Positions 1-15,752 of a stretch of DNA of 64,000 nucleotides are shown piece by piece (within the stretch, counting starts at the first letter, position 1; each line of letters begins with the position of its first letter). Location of the stretch: NCBI GenBank assembly GCA_003344405.1, contig NOWV01000031.1, positions 1 through 64,000 on the forward strand, in the 5' to 3' direction. The translations under genes were made by a program, and so were the position numbers. Under the pieces are notes generated by a model. That model was not told the DNA's origin and searched no databases. It saw nothing but the letters and a program-made list of their open reading frames with translations. This DNA comes from Trichoplax sp. H2 (lineage: Eukaryota; Placozoa; Uniplacotomia; Trichoplacea).

Positions 1-601
1 AAAAAATGAAGAAGACGGAGAGGTTATTTCCTAATTGCTATGGGTCGTAGTTCTTTTCAATATTGGTTGCCACTTTAAGACAGGAATAAGCCTGTCAATG
101 AATTGAAATACATGTGTAGTTGATCATGTCTAATGAAGCTCCTAAATCTGCAATTGGAGTTTTGAATTCATAACACAGATTATGCCATCTTAGTGTACTG
201 CACAAAGCCAAGTCATCGAATTTTCAGATGCAGTAATGGACAATGAACGTATTGACTATGACAAATTTTGTTCCAAATAAGTAATGCAACAGTGGTTCCC
301 GTTATAGTTGGGATGTATAGTACAACTAATTAGTAATACGCGTCAGTATCGAGGTAAAATAGAATAGATTAATTTTATTTTTATCGTCCTCAAATTCAAT
401 AAAAAGTATATCCATATATACAGTAGCCAATAGCAATTCAAAGTTGAATACACTAAACGTATGCCATAAGTGATCGAAGTATTTTTAAGACAGAAAGACC
501 TGCTATGGTATCAACACCTTGTTATCATTCATTTCATATACGCGCTCATCTAGCTTTTAAGACCTTGCTAAAATGATAATTCTATTTATCTTAAATACAA
601 A
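1..601. other. 3' flank of RNF113, no gene seen
   Basis: No coding exon is recognisable. A possible polyadenylation signal for the minus-strand RNF113 gene (AATAAA on the minus strand, at 379..374) lies about 220 bp after its stop codon. The rest is AT-rich and without visible repeats. Confidence 0.4.
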
Positions 602-2974
<2,373 letters not shown>

Positions 2975-3299
2975 GGTGTTTAGACGACTAATAACACCAA
3001 AACTACTTCTGAATAAGAACAAGACCTTCTACTCGATCTTGAGTAATTGCTAAGCGTTCTAATGCCTATTGATAATCTTGACAGATGGAAAATAGCGTCT
3101 AGTTTCGCCTCCAACTTCGAAGTGCTGATTCATGCAAACAAATGCAAAACTGAAATAGTAAGCGGGGTCTGCTTCAAATTTTCAACATGCGCATAGCAAC
3201 TCTGTCGTCAAGGCGTACTGAATGTACAGGACTGCCTGATACCAGGGCTACTGCCTTGCATTCTGTATAGCTGTAATGCGACGTCTTAAACTATAGCTT
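2975..3299. other. 5' flank of RNF113
   Basis: No exon is seen. This stretch should contain the RNF113 promoter, since the gene reads leftward from 2974. No TATA box or other defined element can be singled out. Confidence 0.3.
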
Positions 3300-5010
3300 T
3301 TGCTATGGTCTAGTAGACTTTGTCACTGCCTATATACCGTACTGTAGTAGAAAAAGATGATGGCGTATAATCGCAGTTAAAACCATCGACAATATTTAAA
3401 CTGGACCTTTCTCATGTCGAGATATATTGGTGTAAACGAAGTATCTTATCCGAATAAGGATTTGAATAATAACATTTATTTACAGCCTATAGTGAGTAAT
3501 AGATAGTATACAAGGTTGTAGATCTCCGCATTCAGTACTTACTTTTAGAAAACTTGCGAGTTTTCTTACATACTCTACTTGTTTACATCGCGAGGATCGT
3601 AAACAAGAACTATCGTAGCCGATTTTAGTCGAATAACACTAAGCTACTTCTTTACAATTGGCCTTTGGGGAAAATGATTTTTGCCCATGGGTTGATTTTA
3701 GCATGGCTATGATCGATCAGAATTCACTTTCTTGGTTTAGTCGAGTTAGCTATTGGAGTAAATATACTGTATTCAGTGTAGTAGAAAAGTGAGGAATGGC
3801 GTAAACCATAAAGACATTGAAGCTGACCTTTCTTATGTCTAGACATATTGGCCTTCGGAGGAGAATGATTTTTGTCCATGGGTTGATTTTAGCATGGCTA
3901 TGATCGATCAGAATTCACTTTCTTGGTTTAGTCGAGTTTGCCACTGGATGGAATATACTGTATTCAGTGTAGTAGAAAAGTGAGGAATGGCGTATAATTG
4001 CAGTTAAAAACCATAAAGATATTGAAGCGGACCTTTCTCATGTCTAGATATATTGGCCTTCGGGGGAGAATGATTTTTGTCCATGGGTTGATTTTAGCAT
4101 GGCTATGATCGATCAGAATTCACTTTCTAGGTTTAGTCGAGTTTGCCACTGGATGGAATATACTGTATTTAGTGTAATAGAAAAGTGAGGAATGGCGTAT
4201 AATCACAGTTAAAACTATAAAGATATTGAAGCGGACCTTTCTTATGTCTAGGTGTATTGGCCTTCGGAGGAGAATGATTTTTGTCCATGGGTTGATTTTA
4301 GCGTGGCTATGATCGATCAGAATTCATTTTCTAGATTTAGTCGAGTTTGCTACTGGATGGAATATACTGTATTTAGTGTAATAGAAAAGTGAGGAATAGC
4401 GTATAATCCTATTTAAACTATAAAGATATTGAAGCGGACCTTTCTTATGTCTAGATATATATTGGCCTACGGGGGAGAATGATTTCTATCCATGGGTTGA
4501 TTCTAGCGTGGCTATGATCGATCAGAATTCACTATCTAGGTTTAGTCGAATTTGCTATTGGATGGAATATACTGTATTTAGTGTAGTAGAAAAGTGAGGA
4601 ATGGCGTAAAAGTGGTTATTAACGACCGTAATTTAATCGCAGTTAAAACACCCTTGTTTTTCTGCCTGCTTACTATATTGCCATTGAGGGGAAAATGAAT
4701 TTTGCCGATGGAATGATTTCACCATGGCTATGATCTATCGGAATTTATTTTCTTGGTTTAGTAGAGTTGTCCGTTGTCATTGGCTGTAATGTACTGTACT
4801 CAGCCATCGACTACTCAATACTTTTTTCCTTGAACGGCGTTAAAATGGGATATAAACGACCGCTATAATCGCAGTGAAAACACGCTTGTCTTTCCGCCTG
4901 CTTACTACGTCTATTGCCATTGAGGGGAAAAGTAATGTTTGTCGATAAGATAATTTCAGCATGGCTATGATCTACCAGGGTTTATTTTCTTGGTTTAATT
5001 GAGCTCGATT
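3300..5010. repeat. Tandem array, ~205-bp unit, about 7 copies
   Basis: Each unit holds a GGCCTTCGG-like block, then GAATGATTTTTGTCCATGG, GGCTATGATCGATCAGAATTC, a run ending GGTTTAGTCGAG, and a TAGTAGAAAAGTGAGGAATGGCG block. The GGCC blocks start at about 3660, 3851, 4054, 4259 and 4466, spaced 191 to 207 bp. Two more divergent copies start near 4679 and 4916 with TGCCATTGAGGGG. A partial, older copy is visible at 3300–3435. The central copies are the most alike and the edge copies the most diverged, as expected from unequal crossing-over. No open reading frame spans a unit. Function unknown. Confidence 0.9.
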
Positions 5011-5949
5011 TGGTCAATAAGCTCAGCTTTCCCTCGTATTACTGTTGTAAAAGGATTAGAAGCAACTCGTAGAATGGAGGATAATTCTCAAGAGAAAAAC
5101 TTGCGATTCTAATGATTGATTTTCTACTTTAGCAGTCAATATGGACAAGAGTATTGGAAAATAGGAAGCATTCGTCATAATGATGGCTTCATAATCGATT
5201 GGGGAAGTTGTGAAAGACATTAGAGAAAATTGTCTGTCAGACTATCCTCATCATTTGACTTTATGACGCTTAGTTTACCATTTTTAGAGGCAGAGAATAT
5301 TTCATGGTAGCAGAAAATGTAAATTAGCTAACTAGACTATTAACAACGGTAATTAATCATCCAATCAACGCAATTTTATAAACTGCTGTCGCGGAGTCAC
5401 TTTTCCATAGCAATTGTAGCTTAGCTATCATTCTTTAGGAATACATTGACAATACGAGCATAGAATTCATAAAATAATTTTTCTACATCGTCTAACCAAT
5501 TTCTCATTACTATAACTTCTTGGTAATAAGGAACATCGCCCCTATTTAGAGTTACATTGCTGACTCTAGCCTTTAAATAAATGTCGGGAGGACACACCTT
5601 CGTTAAAAGTTTAATAATTACTACACAGTGTCTATTAAAATTTCCTTTTTGATCTGGTGCTTGATCTAAAGCTTGGCCGAAGTACACGTATCAATGAGAA
5701 TAGTCTATCCCAGACAATCATTGAAGGATACTTGGAATACTATCGTTTGGATAGAAAACTGCATCTGCAAACATACATCATGAAGTAAGAAAGTAAAATA
5801 AAAATCGCAGTGTCTATCCCTCGTTGGTGGCTAACCCCAATGTGGATTAAATTTGCTTCGTAAGACAGTAGACTGTACCATACGCAAGTCCTTGCAATAT
5901 ACATAGTATAGTTCTGCATGGCCAATACTCACGAAACACCCGATAGAGC
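5011..5949. other. Spacer with unassigned minus-strand ORFs
   Basis: Between the two repeat arrays there are two unlinked minus-strand open stretches. The one at 5687..5421 (88 codons; its first codon is GTG, so it would have to be an internal exon) has a plausible protein-like composition but no family I recognise. The other, 5925..5740, is less convincing. No signal or catalytic motif is seen in either, so I do not call a gene. Confidence 0.25.
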
Positions 5950-6690
5950 TGGTTTACTAAAGGACTCTTACTTAGTAACTGGCAACCGCTTGTTTAGTCA
6001 ACAAATTCTTGCTAGGAGTAAACTCCAATCTCATTTTTATCATCGTATTCCCTTCTAGGTGGATCCGTCGTGTTGTTGACTGTATAACTCATCGCAGGAT
6101 AAGAACGTACAGTACTTAACGGCCAATAAAGCTGCTAGAAAGCAAGTATACTAAGACAATTCTGACTTGGTAAACGCTTGTTCAATCAACAATTCTTGCT
6201 AGGAGTAAACTCCAATCTCATTTTTATCATCGTATTCCCTTCTAGGCGAATCCGTCGCGTTGTTTCTTCTCTGGCCAGACTGTATAGCTCATTGTAGGAT
6301 AAGGACGTGCTGAACAGCCAATCAAGCTGGTAGAAAGCAAGTTTACTTAGCCAATTCTTACTTGGTAAACGCTTGTTCAGTCAACAATTCTTGGCAGGAG
6401 TCAAACTCCAATCTCATTTTTATCATCGTATTCCCTTCTAGGTGGATCCGTCGTGTTGTTGATTTTCTGGCCAGACTGTACAGTATAGCTCATTGCAGGA
6501 TAAAAACGTACTGAACGTCCAATAAAGCTGGTAGAAAGCAAGTTTACTGAGACAATTCTTGATAGGAGTAAACTCCAATCTCATTTTTTATCATCGTATT
6601 CCCTTCTAGGTGAATCCGTCGTGTTGTTGATTCTCTGGCCAGACTGTACAGTATAGAGCATTGCAGGATAAAAAACCTACTCATCCGATA
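5950..6690. repeat. Tandem array, ~185-bp unit, 4 copies
   Basis: Four copies of a unit containing TTCTTGCTAGGAGTAAACTCC, ATCATCGTATTCCCTTCTAG and GATCCGTCGTGTTGTT, beginning near 5968, 6151, 6340 and 6525. Small insertions (for example TTCTCTGGCCAGACTGTA) separate the copies. It is unrelated in sequence to the array at 3300–5010. It ends about 120 bp before the gasdermin start codon, so it may overlap that gene's promoter or 5' leader. Confidence 0.9.
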
Positions 6691-6781
6691 CTTTATTGAC
6701 TCTTTGCTGGAGACTCTATGCTTAGGCTGATTTCTTAAGGTAGCTGCTTAAAAGAAAAGATCTTGTCGAGTGGATCGGTAG

Positions 6782-9039
<2,258 letters not shown>

Positions 9040-9699
9040 GCTCTTATTTTTATAACATGTCTATTTTCCGTATTGCTAGTCATAATCGTTGTGATAAACG
9101 TAATTTTATAGCAAACACTGCTGCAAGTTTTGATTTAAAAGCGAAAAATAATGTTAACAATATTTACTAAATATTAATTTTCAAATTAACATCATGATGG
9201 AGTTTTGTATATACAGCGGTTTTTGGTGATATACTTTCATCCATATACGCGTATACTTGGCGAAAGGGAAAAATGTAATATTACCATTCTACATAATGAA
9301 GTAAATAGCTGTTCTGTGATTTGTATGTGGCCATAGTTGATCAGTGCTTGAATGCAGCATCATTGGTATTATTATCTCGTTAATTAGTGTTTCTCTAATA
9401 TTATTATACAAATAGATGTGCGCTTATGATGATGTAATCGTGTAAACGATACTGAGTGAGTAGTTAGCTAGTCGTTTCTTAAACTATCTCGTACGATCTC
9501 GCTTTGATTAATATTGTCTAATATTTGACAGACTATGAATTGGCTACTGTAACCTGACGGTCCATTTGTAAATTTGTGGGTTATTAAATCTTTGTCCTAA
9601 CTTTAAGAGATTTTAGGATTGATGGCGTGTATATTGTTATTGGCCTGCAAGTGATCATTTCTATTTCTGCTTGAACGTGTATATCGCTGTGATCGAAAA
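9040..9699. other. 3' flank of gasdermin, nothing recognised
   Basis: AT-rich DNA with no exon, RNA gene or repeat that I can support. Confidence 0.4.
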
Positions 9700-9770
9700 T
9701 AGATAGAACGACAATGTCCAATTGTACAGTACAGTAGTTATTAAGAAGACTTGTTTAACTATAGTACGGG

Positions 9771-9788
9771 CTCTCTCTCTCTCTCTCT
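9771..9788. repeat. (CT)n microsatellite
   Basis: Nine CT dinucleotides in a row, 17 bp after a run containing GTACAGTACAGTAG. A simple sequence repeat. Confidence 0.95.
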
Positions 9789-9879
9789 TCCTTTTGGTAG
9801 TTTAGTACTCGCTGTGAAAGGTCATGTTATTTTTACATATCCGTTTTAGTCCTGAAAGAATACAAAGTAAACTACTCGA

Positions 9880-11500
9880 TTTGTGAATATGAAGTTCTTA
9901 CTCGATTTCGTGCTACGATCGACTACGATCATCCAAAGTACAGTAGTACAGTAGATAGAAATGCAGAATTCTAAAGTTGAGAAGTATACTGTACGTCCAG
10001 CCTACTGTACGTATGGTCCTATTTTGTACCTACTGTATATCCATTTCGTTGTGAACAAATGGCTAGTCAATGAGTCGATATGTATTCCTACTATGGAAAC
10101 AACTTGCAACAGGTACACGCCTGAACGTTGCCATCGCACAACAGCCTGTGTAGACTCTTTATCGTCGTTTTCAAAGTACAGTATCGTCCATACTGTATTT
10201 CTAAATCAGTGTCAGTGACATTGTTTTTAATTTTATTGACAGTACAGTAGAGTATTTAGGAAATCAGATGTCACCCTCTTGGAAATCGGTAGTGTAGCAA
10301 ATGATCTTTGTACAGTACTGTAATGTACCAGTACTACATGTCTCAGAACATTGCTGTTTGCGATATTAAAATCTCCAGAACATGATGTTACTGCATCCCA
10401 AATTTGGAAATCCAGTTTGGACACATCTTTCATACAGAAATAAACAAGATGTGTCCAGACTTTCCCTACGCCCTGGGGTACGTACAGTAAATATAGCTCT
10501 ACAGTATTGTACAAAGATCCGTACTGGTACCAGTACTGCTGTAAATATATCTACATCCAATATATATTATATTAATATTTATTATATATAATATATATAT
10601 GACATACATATATATATATACGGTATATCAATATATACAGTAGTAACATATATATATGTCTATAACTATATATATATTCCCTATATTTATTTATAGCCAT
10701 ATTTACAGCAGTACTGGTACGGTATTGGTACGGTACTAGTACCAGTACTGCTATGGCTCTAGAGTACAATGACAAACGTACAGTACGTAATTGACAGTCC
10801 AGTACTGTACACTCTACACTGTACAGTACAGTACATATTGTTGATTGTTGAAATGGACATTTTCTCAAGACTGCCAATCTTTCATTTATTAAATGATTTA
10901 ATAGCATCCATGGCTGTCATGGATTCCCAAAAAGGACTTCTTTTACTACTGTCTTATACTGTCGTCTAACTTGAATCGTACTGTACTGTACTTGAGAGTG
11001 AATGCTGTACAGTAAAGTCAAAAACACAAATACAGTACGGTACACTACAGTACTTTACTGAGTGTACTGTGCTGTTACTGTACTGTATCGTATGCGAAGT
11101 ACAGGATCACGGCGATAGATTTAGTGCGCATGCACGAATCATAGTTCGTTATCATGAATCAGCCCACGAAGAGAGCGAACCCAATTTTGACTTCTATCCG
11201 ATTTGGTAGGCTATCATTTTATGCATATTAGGCGCAAAACGTAACTATAAAATCGTATGCAAAATCCTATAGCAATCATTGCATTACAACTGTGATCTCT
11301 CTGTCGCCACAGGGCGTTAACCTCGTCTGTTGTACTGTAGAGAAACCCTTATAAGAGAGATCTCCAAGGGTCTATATTGTACAGTACATACGGTACAGTA
11401 CGTCCTCTACTGTACAGTGTACAGTACTGTACAGTAAATTCGTTGTGCCTTTACAGTACACTGTACTGTAAAGGCACAGTGTACACCAGCTCACTAGGCT
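9880..11500. repeat. GTAC/ACAGTA-rich palindromic DNA
   Basis: The strand is saturated with overlapping GTAC, TGTACA, ACAGTAC and CAGTACTG words, most densely at 10720–11110 and 11370–11480. Because these words are self-complementary, both strands look alike and many small hairpins are possible. The block includes a 33-bp perfect inverted repeat at 11445..11477 and an AT satellite at 10560–10680. The short open frames here are in repeat sequence and do not look like proteins. Confidence 0.85.
10560..10680. repeat. AT-rich satellite
   Basis: A run of ATATAT, TATATAC and ATATTTAT words about 120 bp long inside the GTAC-rich block. Low complexity, no coding potential. Confidence 0.85.
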
Positions 11501-11627
11501 ACATTGTACCGTGAAAGGAAACTATATTACGAGGCATTTTTGCGTAACAACAGCACTGTATGTTTTTCCACGGTTGGTTGGCAAAAAGGCTGAAAGAAAA
11601 CGTTGTTGGACTTTTTTCTTGGACACG

Positions 11628-13289
11628 ATGGCCGGCGATAAAGCGCAATTGATCAAACAGAATGAACAACTTCGCATCCACGCTAACCTTCAGCGTGTGC
11701 CAGTATCTCAATCAGCGGCTGAGTGAGTATCGTAACTGTAATATACATTTTATGATGATATCGTTTACTGTATACTTAGCGGCCGTTGCAATGATTATTG
11801 AATGCTTGCAGTTCTGGATGATAGCAGTCGTACATCAGTCAAAAGAGCCCCACCAATCATGATGAATAGACAATTGAGTGGATGCTATTTCGTGTTGTCG
11901 AATGGCATCCGTATTCTACTTGATACTTAATGAACGAGTAGCTTGATGGATGAGGAAATTGATCCAGTGAATAATGTGGTAATTGCCGTAGTAAAATGAC
12001 TGTATTCCGGCAATTCTAGGATGGGACAACACAATTACTCCTTGCAATTAATGAATAGTATTCTCTTTTTAGTCATATTTTCACCCAATTTCTTCCATAA
12101 CGACAACTTGAAAGGATAGGCGAGTAGGCCATCATGCAGTTTATTGAAGATTACCATAACATGAGCCATTTCATCTTATCGAAATCTGGTCATGTACCGA
12201 TTGATTCTTTCGGCCAATGACTATTTTCTGAAGTCAAAAAAGTGAAACCGATACTCCCTATTCTACAGTATGGGTACTGTTTCAACAACGCTAGAATAGT
12301 AGTCTACACTCAATACTAGCTTGAATGATTGATTCAATATGCCCAACAGTCGTTTCCACTTTAAAACTACTGTACTGTATATATCTATACAAACGTAATA
12401 CGCTGAAAACAATTTTCTATGCTAAAAATTTAATAAGTGTCCACCATGTAGAAATATTCCTCTATTTCAGTAAGATAAATAATCCATTTCAAGAGGGATA
12501 GTTGTCCCGTCATTTGACCGAGAAAAGTTATCCAAATAAAAAGAAAAGTGCCTCCTTTACCTCGACTAGTCTCGAGTATCCATACTACTACCGTATAGGT
12601 TGAAGAGTCACTCTTGGGTTACTGCACCACACGGCACTCAAGTTACGGCGTATTTTTGTCCTTTCTTTGTGTTTTCGCTCAACACCATCGCGGAGAAAAT
12701 TCTACAGTGTACAGTACAGGCAAGGTTACAGTGCCTAGTATCGTGGACTGTAGAGGATTGTATGAACATACTGTAAATCCTGACGGTATCATGACAGTAT
12801 AGTACTAGAGTCGACCAGTAGGGAAAACCTAACTCTCATGGAAAGCAAGTATCCCTTGCCATTCTTACACCATTGCAGATGACGAGTGAAATAGCCACAA
12901 TTGGCAAGGATTATTATCGAAAATAAAAGCACATAATTTACTAGTAAAGTTATAAACCATACACTTCAATCATTCCATAGAAAGATTGGATAAGAACATC
13001 GTTCTGGTACAGTAAATTAGTTCCATGATGGAGTAGTTTATTAAGTTGATAAAATAAAATCAATAATAATATTGGATACCAATACGGTAACTTAGCGACT
13101 ACGGCAAATAACGACGCTCTGCTACTGTCAACTTTATTGTCACCTTCACAAGTAATGGTTTGACTTTTTTCCTTTTATTGTAGCATGAAGGCCTATATCG
13201 ATAGTCATATCCAAAGTGATCCATTAGTCAATCCAGTGGACAAGAAGGATAATCCATGGGCAGACAAAAGCAAATGCACGCTGCTATAA
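11628..13289 (+). CDS. G-protein gamma subunit
   Basis: Two exons, 11628..11722 and 13184..13289 (201 nt, 66 aa, the usual size of a G-gamma). The ATG opens MAGDKAQLIKQNEQLR. The protein is almost all helix, with VPVSQSAADMKAYI across the splice join and DPLVNPV, then NPW, before the tail, as in GNG2-type subunits. It ends in the CaaX box CTLL; a final Leu predicts geranylgeranylation of the cysteine, removal of the last three residues and anchoring at the inner plasma membrane. It would pair with a G-beta subunit and bind a G-alpha in GPCR signalling. The donor (GTGAGT) lies inside an Asp codon, and reading past it gives an immediate stop, which fixes the junction. A polyadenylation signal AATAAA sits at 13293..13298. 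Paralogue identity cannot be assigned. Confidence 0.95.
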
Positions 13290-13298
13290 AAGAATAAA

Positions 13299-14650
13299 AT
13301 GATTGGCAAGACGAAGAAAATAAAAAAACGGCGACATTCTAAAAATATTTAAATCGACACAAAATACTCCGCATCATCAGTATGATGAAGCATAAATTAT
13401 AAAGTAGTATTAATGTATCCCTGGAAAAACCCCAATTGCATCGTTATGTTCAAAAAAAGTCAAGATAAAAATTACTCTTGTATTCGAGTCTTAATGATTA
13501 CATTTACATACATAGAAAGCAGTAAATAGGATCTTCTCGAAAGCTTTCTTCACTCCTTGCCTGTCATATTGTTATCTTTTAGAAATTTCAAATGTAATAC
13601 GTCGTTCTTACTTTCTCATCAGATACAGTCAGCAATGATTGTTTTACATTGACGTTTAGCATAATTTAGCTTTGCATAAATCAACAAATACAACGCATTC
13701 CTAGTATTAATGGATTTATCACTTTCTTTCTGTTCTTGATTTATGCCTTTCGATCACCAACATATTTAAGCAAAATTCTTTGGCTGTAGGTTCGTTACTC
13801 GATCTTAACTATTCATTCAGGCATTTTTATTTCATCTGAGAAATGATTGTAGCTGCATTTTTTAAATTAAGAAGTGCTTATTAAGTGTCACAGTAAGCGT
13901 CTTTCCACCAGAGCAATAATGCCCTAAGAAAGAACAAGTCATTATCCAACATGCAATTGGATGTGACGGTGTCACGTAGATAAGTATTGCTGTAGTATAA
14001 TGATAAAGATAATTTACTTTGTCAATGATTACAAATGCATTGTGTGCCTTTTAAGTATATTTTAGATGAACTTGTCCACTGTTAAATAATTTTGAACTAA
14101 TTTATACGTTGTATTTAATAATCGTCAATTCTGTAAACATGTGATATAAGCATAAAAATAAAATCGTCTTTACTTGCTAGCGTATATACCGGATTAATCG
14201 TTATTGTTAGATGTCAAAGCCTTTCAACCAATTGATAATTATAATTACAAGCAAAATGAAGCATTATAGTTACGCTAAACTTTAATGAAACCTAATATTT
14301 GAAACTTGTACAATGGTCATTAGTTAATTTTTTTTTCCGAATAACAGGAGAATGATATAAACTCTCGTAAATAATGTCTTTTCCTCCAATCCATAAATTG
14401 CACAAATGAATACATTTACCTGCTTAACATCTGTAAAATGCGAAAATTTGTACAATAGTCAGCTTTAAATCGACTATCAGTTCGGAATAGAAGAATCTAA
14501 CCACATAACCATAAGCATTAAAGAAAAAATCACTTTCATATCCGATCGTCAGTACAGTAGTTGCTCTTTACTGTATCCACTAACCAGTGAATTTGGACAA
14601 TGAAGGTACAGTAGATTGATAAAAGTTAGGTGGTAAGAAAATAGCAGATG
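13299..14650. other. Intergenic, nothing recognised
   Basis: AT-rich sequence between the G-gamma gene and the first TPR fragment. I found no splice-bounded open frame, RNA gene or repeat array. Confidence 0.4.
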
Positions 14651-14651
14651 C

Positions 14652-15060
14652 TTGCGCAAGACAAATGCAAGATCCGCAAATGATCGGGAAATAACAGAAA
14701 GTCATGATGTTTATTTTCAAAGAAATATTTTAATTCGATTATCAGTCCTTGATCATAATCACCCCGATATTGCCAAATCTTACAATAATATTGGAATTAT
14801 TAGCAAGAGCCAAGGCAAGAATGATGAGGCTCTACCTATGCATAAGAAAGCGCTTGAAATTCAAACTCCAGTACTTGGCAACAATCATCTCGATATTGCA
14901 AAATCGCACAGTAACATGGGGAGTGTATATTGTGAACTAGGTAAGTATGAAGAGGTTCTTGTTTAGTACGAAGTATCACTCAAAATGCGCATTTCCGTCC
15001 TTGATCATAACCAGCCCGAAATTGCAAAGTCTTACAACAGTATTGGAATTATCTACCATT
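14652..15060 (+). pseudogene. Decayed TPR gene fragment
   Basis: The frame shows about two and a half 42-residue TPR units of the kinesin-light-chain-like type, e.g. HPDIAKSYNNIGIISKSQGK and HLDIAKSHSNMGSVYCELGK. A TAG at about 14966 interrupts the frame. The same repeat continues in frame as HNQPEIAKSYNSIGIIYH before another stop near 15060. No proper start context or N-terminal domain is present. The units resemble those of the three larger TPR genes to the right, so this is most likely a relic of a tandem duplicate, though it could be a fragment of an unrecognised exon. Confidence 0.75.
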
Positions 15061-15065
15061 AATCT

Positions 15066-15752
15066 TAATAATTATAATCTTAATAATTTTTAACTTAATA
15101 TTAAACGTATTGAAAATTCGTAGAGCAATTCTTATTAGAATCTAATGCGAGCTAGGAAAGATTTATCTATCTTAGGCTCCAAGCTGATGAAGTCATCGTC
15201 TAGGTACAAAGATCAACTTTAGATAAATAAATTACTTAAAGATACTCACAAATGCTACAGAATTAATATGAAAATATTACCAAAGAAAATAATTGTATTA
15301 ATGCTAAGTTATTACTGTTAATATTAGAATATAATTTAATCCCGGGATTACAATTATTATAAGTTTACGGCACAATGCGTATGATACTATAGTATTGACT
15401 AGCAATTTGGGTGAAAAAATTGAATGCAATACGTTTTTCAATAGGTATTGCTAAAAAAGTTAGTCCATTCTATTTCGTCAGGATCAACATTCATATTTTT
15501 TCAATGGATATTAAACTAATTGGGATATTGGTTGCAGCCGACGGTAAATCTTTGAGTACCTAATTGCATAATTTCGTTGATACTGGATAATTATTGAAGA
15601 TATTTGTTTACCTGGCAATAAAAGTCCTTGAAAAAAGTAAAAGGTTGCATTTCATTTGTAAATTAATAGTAGTGAAATAGATCGTTTCAAAACTATACTG
15701 AATTTATTACTCGATGATAATTCGTATTATGATTTTTATTTAAGTCTGAAGC
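15066..15752. other. Spacer before TPR gene A
   Basis: Very AT-rich DNA without a recognisable exon. It should hold the promoter of the gene starting at 15753, but no element is identifiable. Confidence 0.35.

Noticed and set aside
3300-6690. CRISPR-like array
   Set aside because: The units are ~185–205 bp direct repeats without short constant repeats alternating with unique spacers, and the genome is eukaryotic.
9961-10969. Several 60–110-codon open frames on both strands
   Set aside because: They lie in GTAC/ACAGTA repeats and AT satellite; the mirror-like words open frames on both strands, and no protein motif is present.
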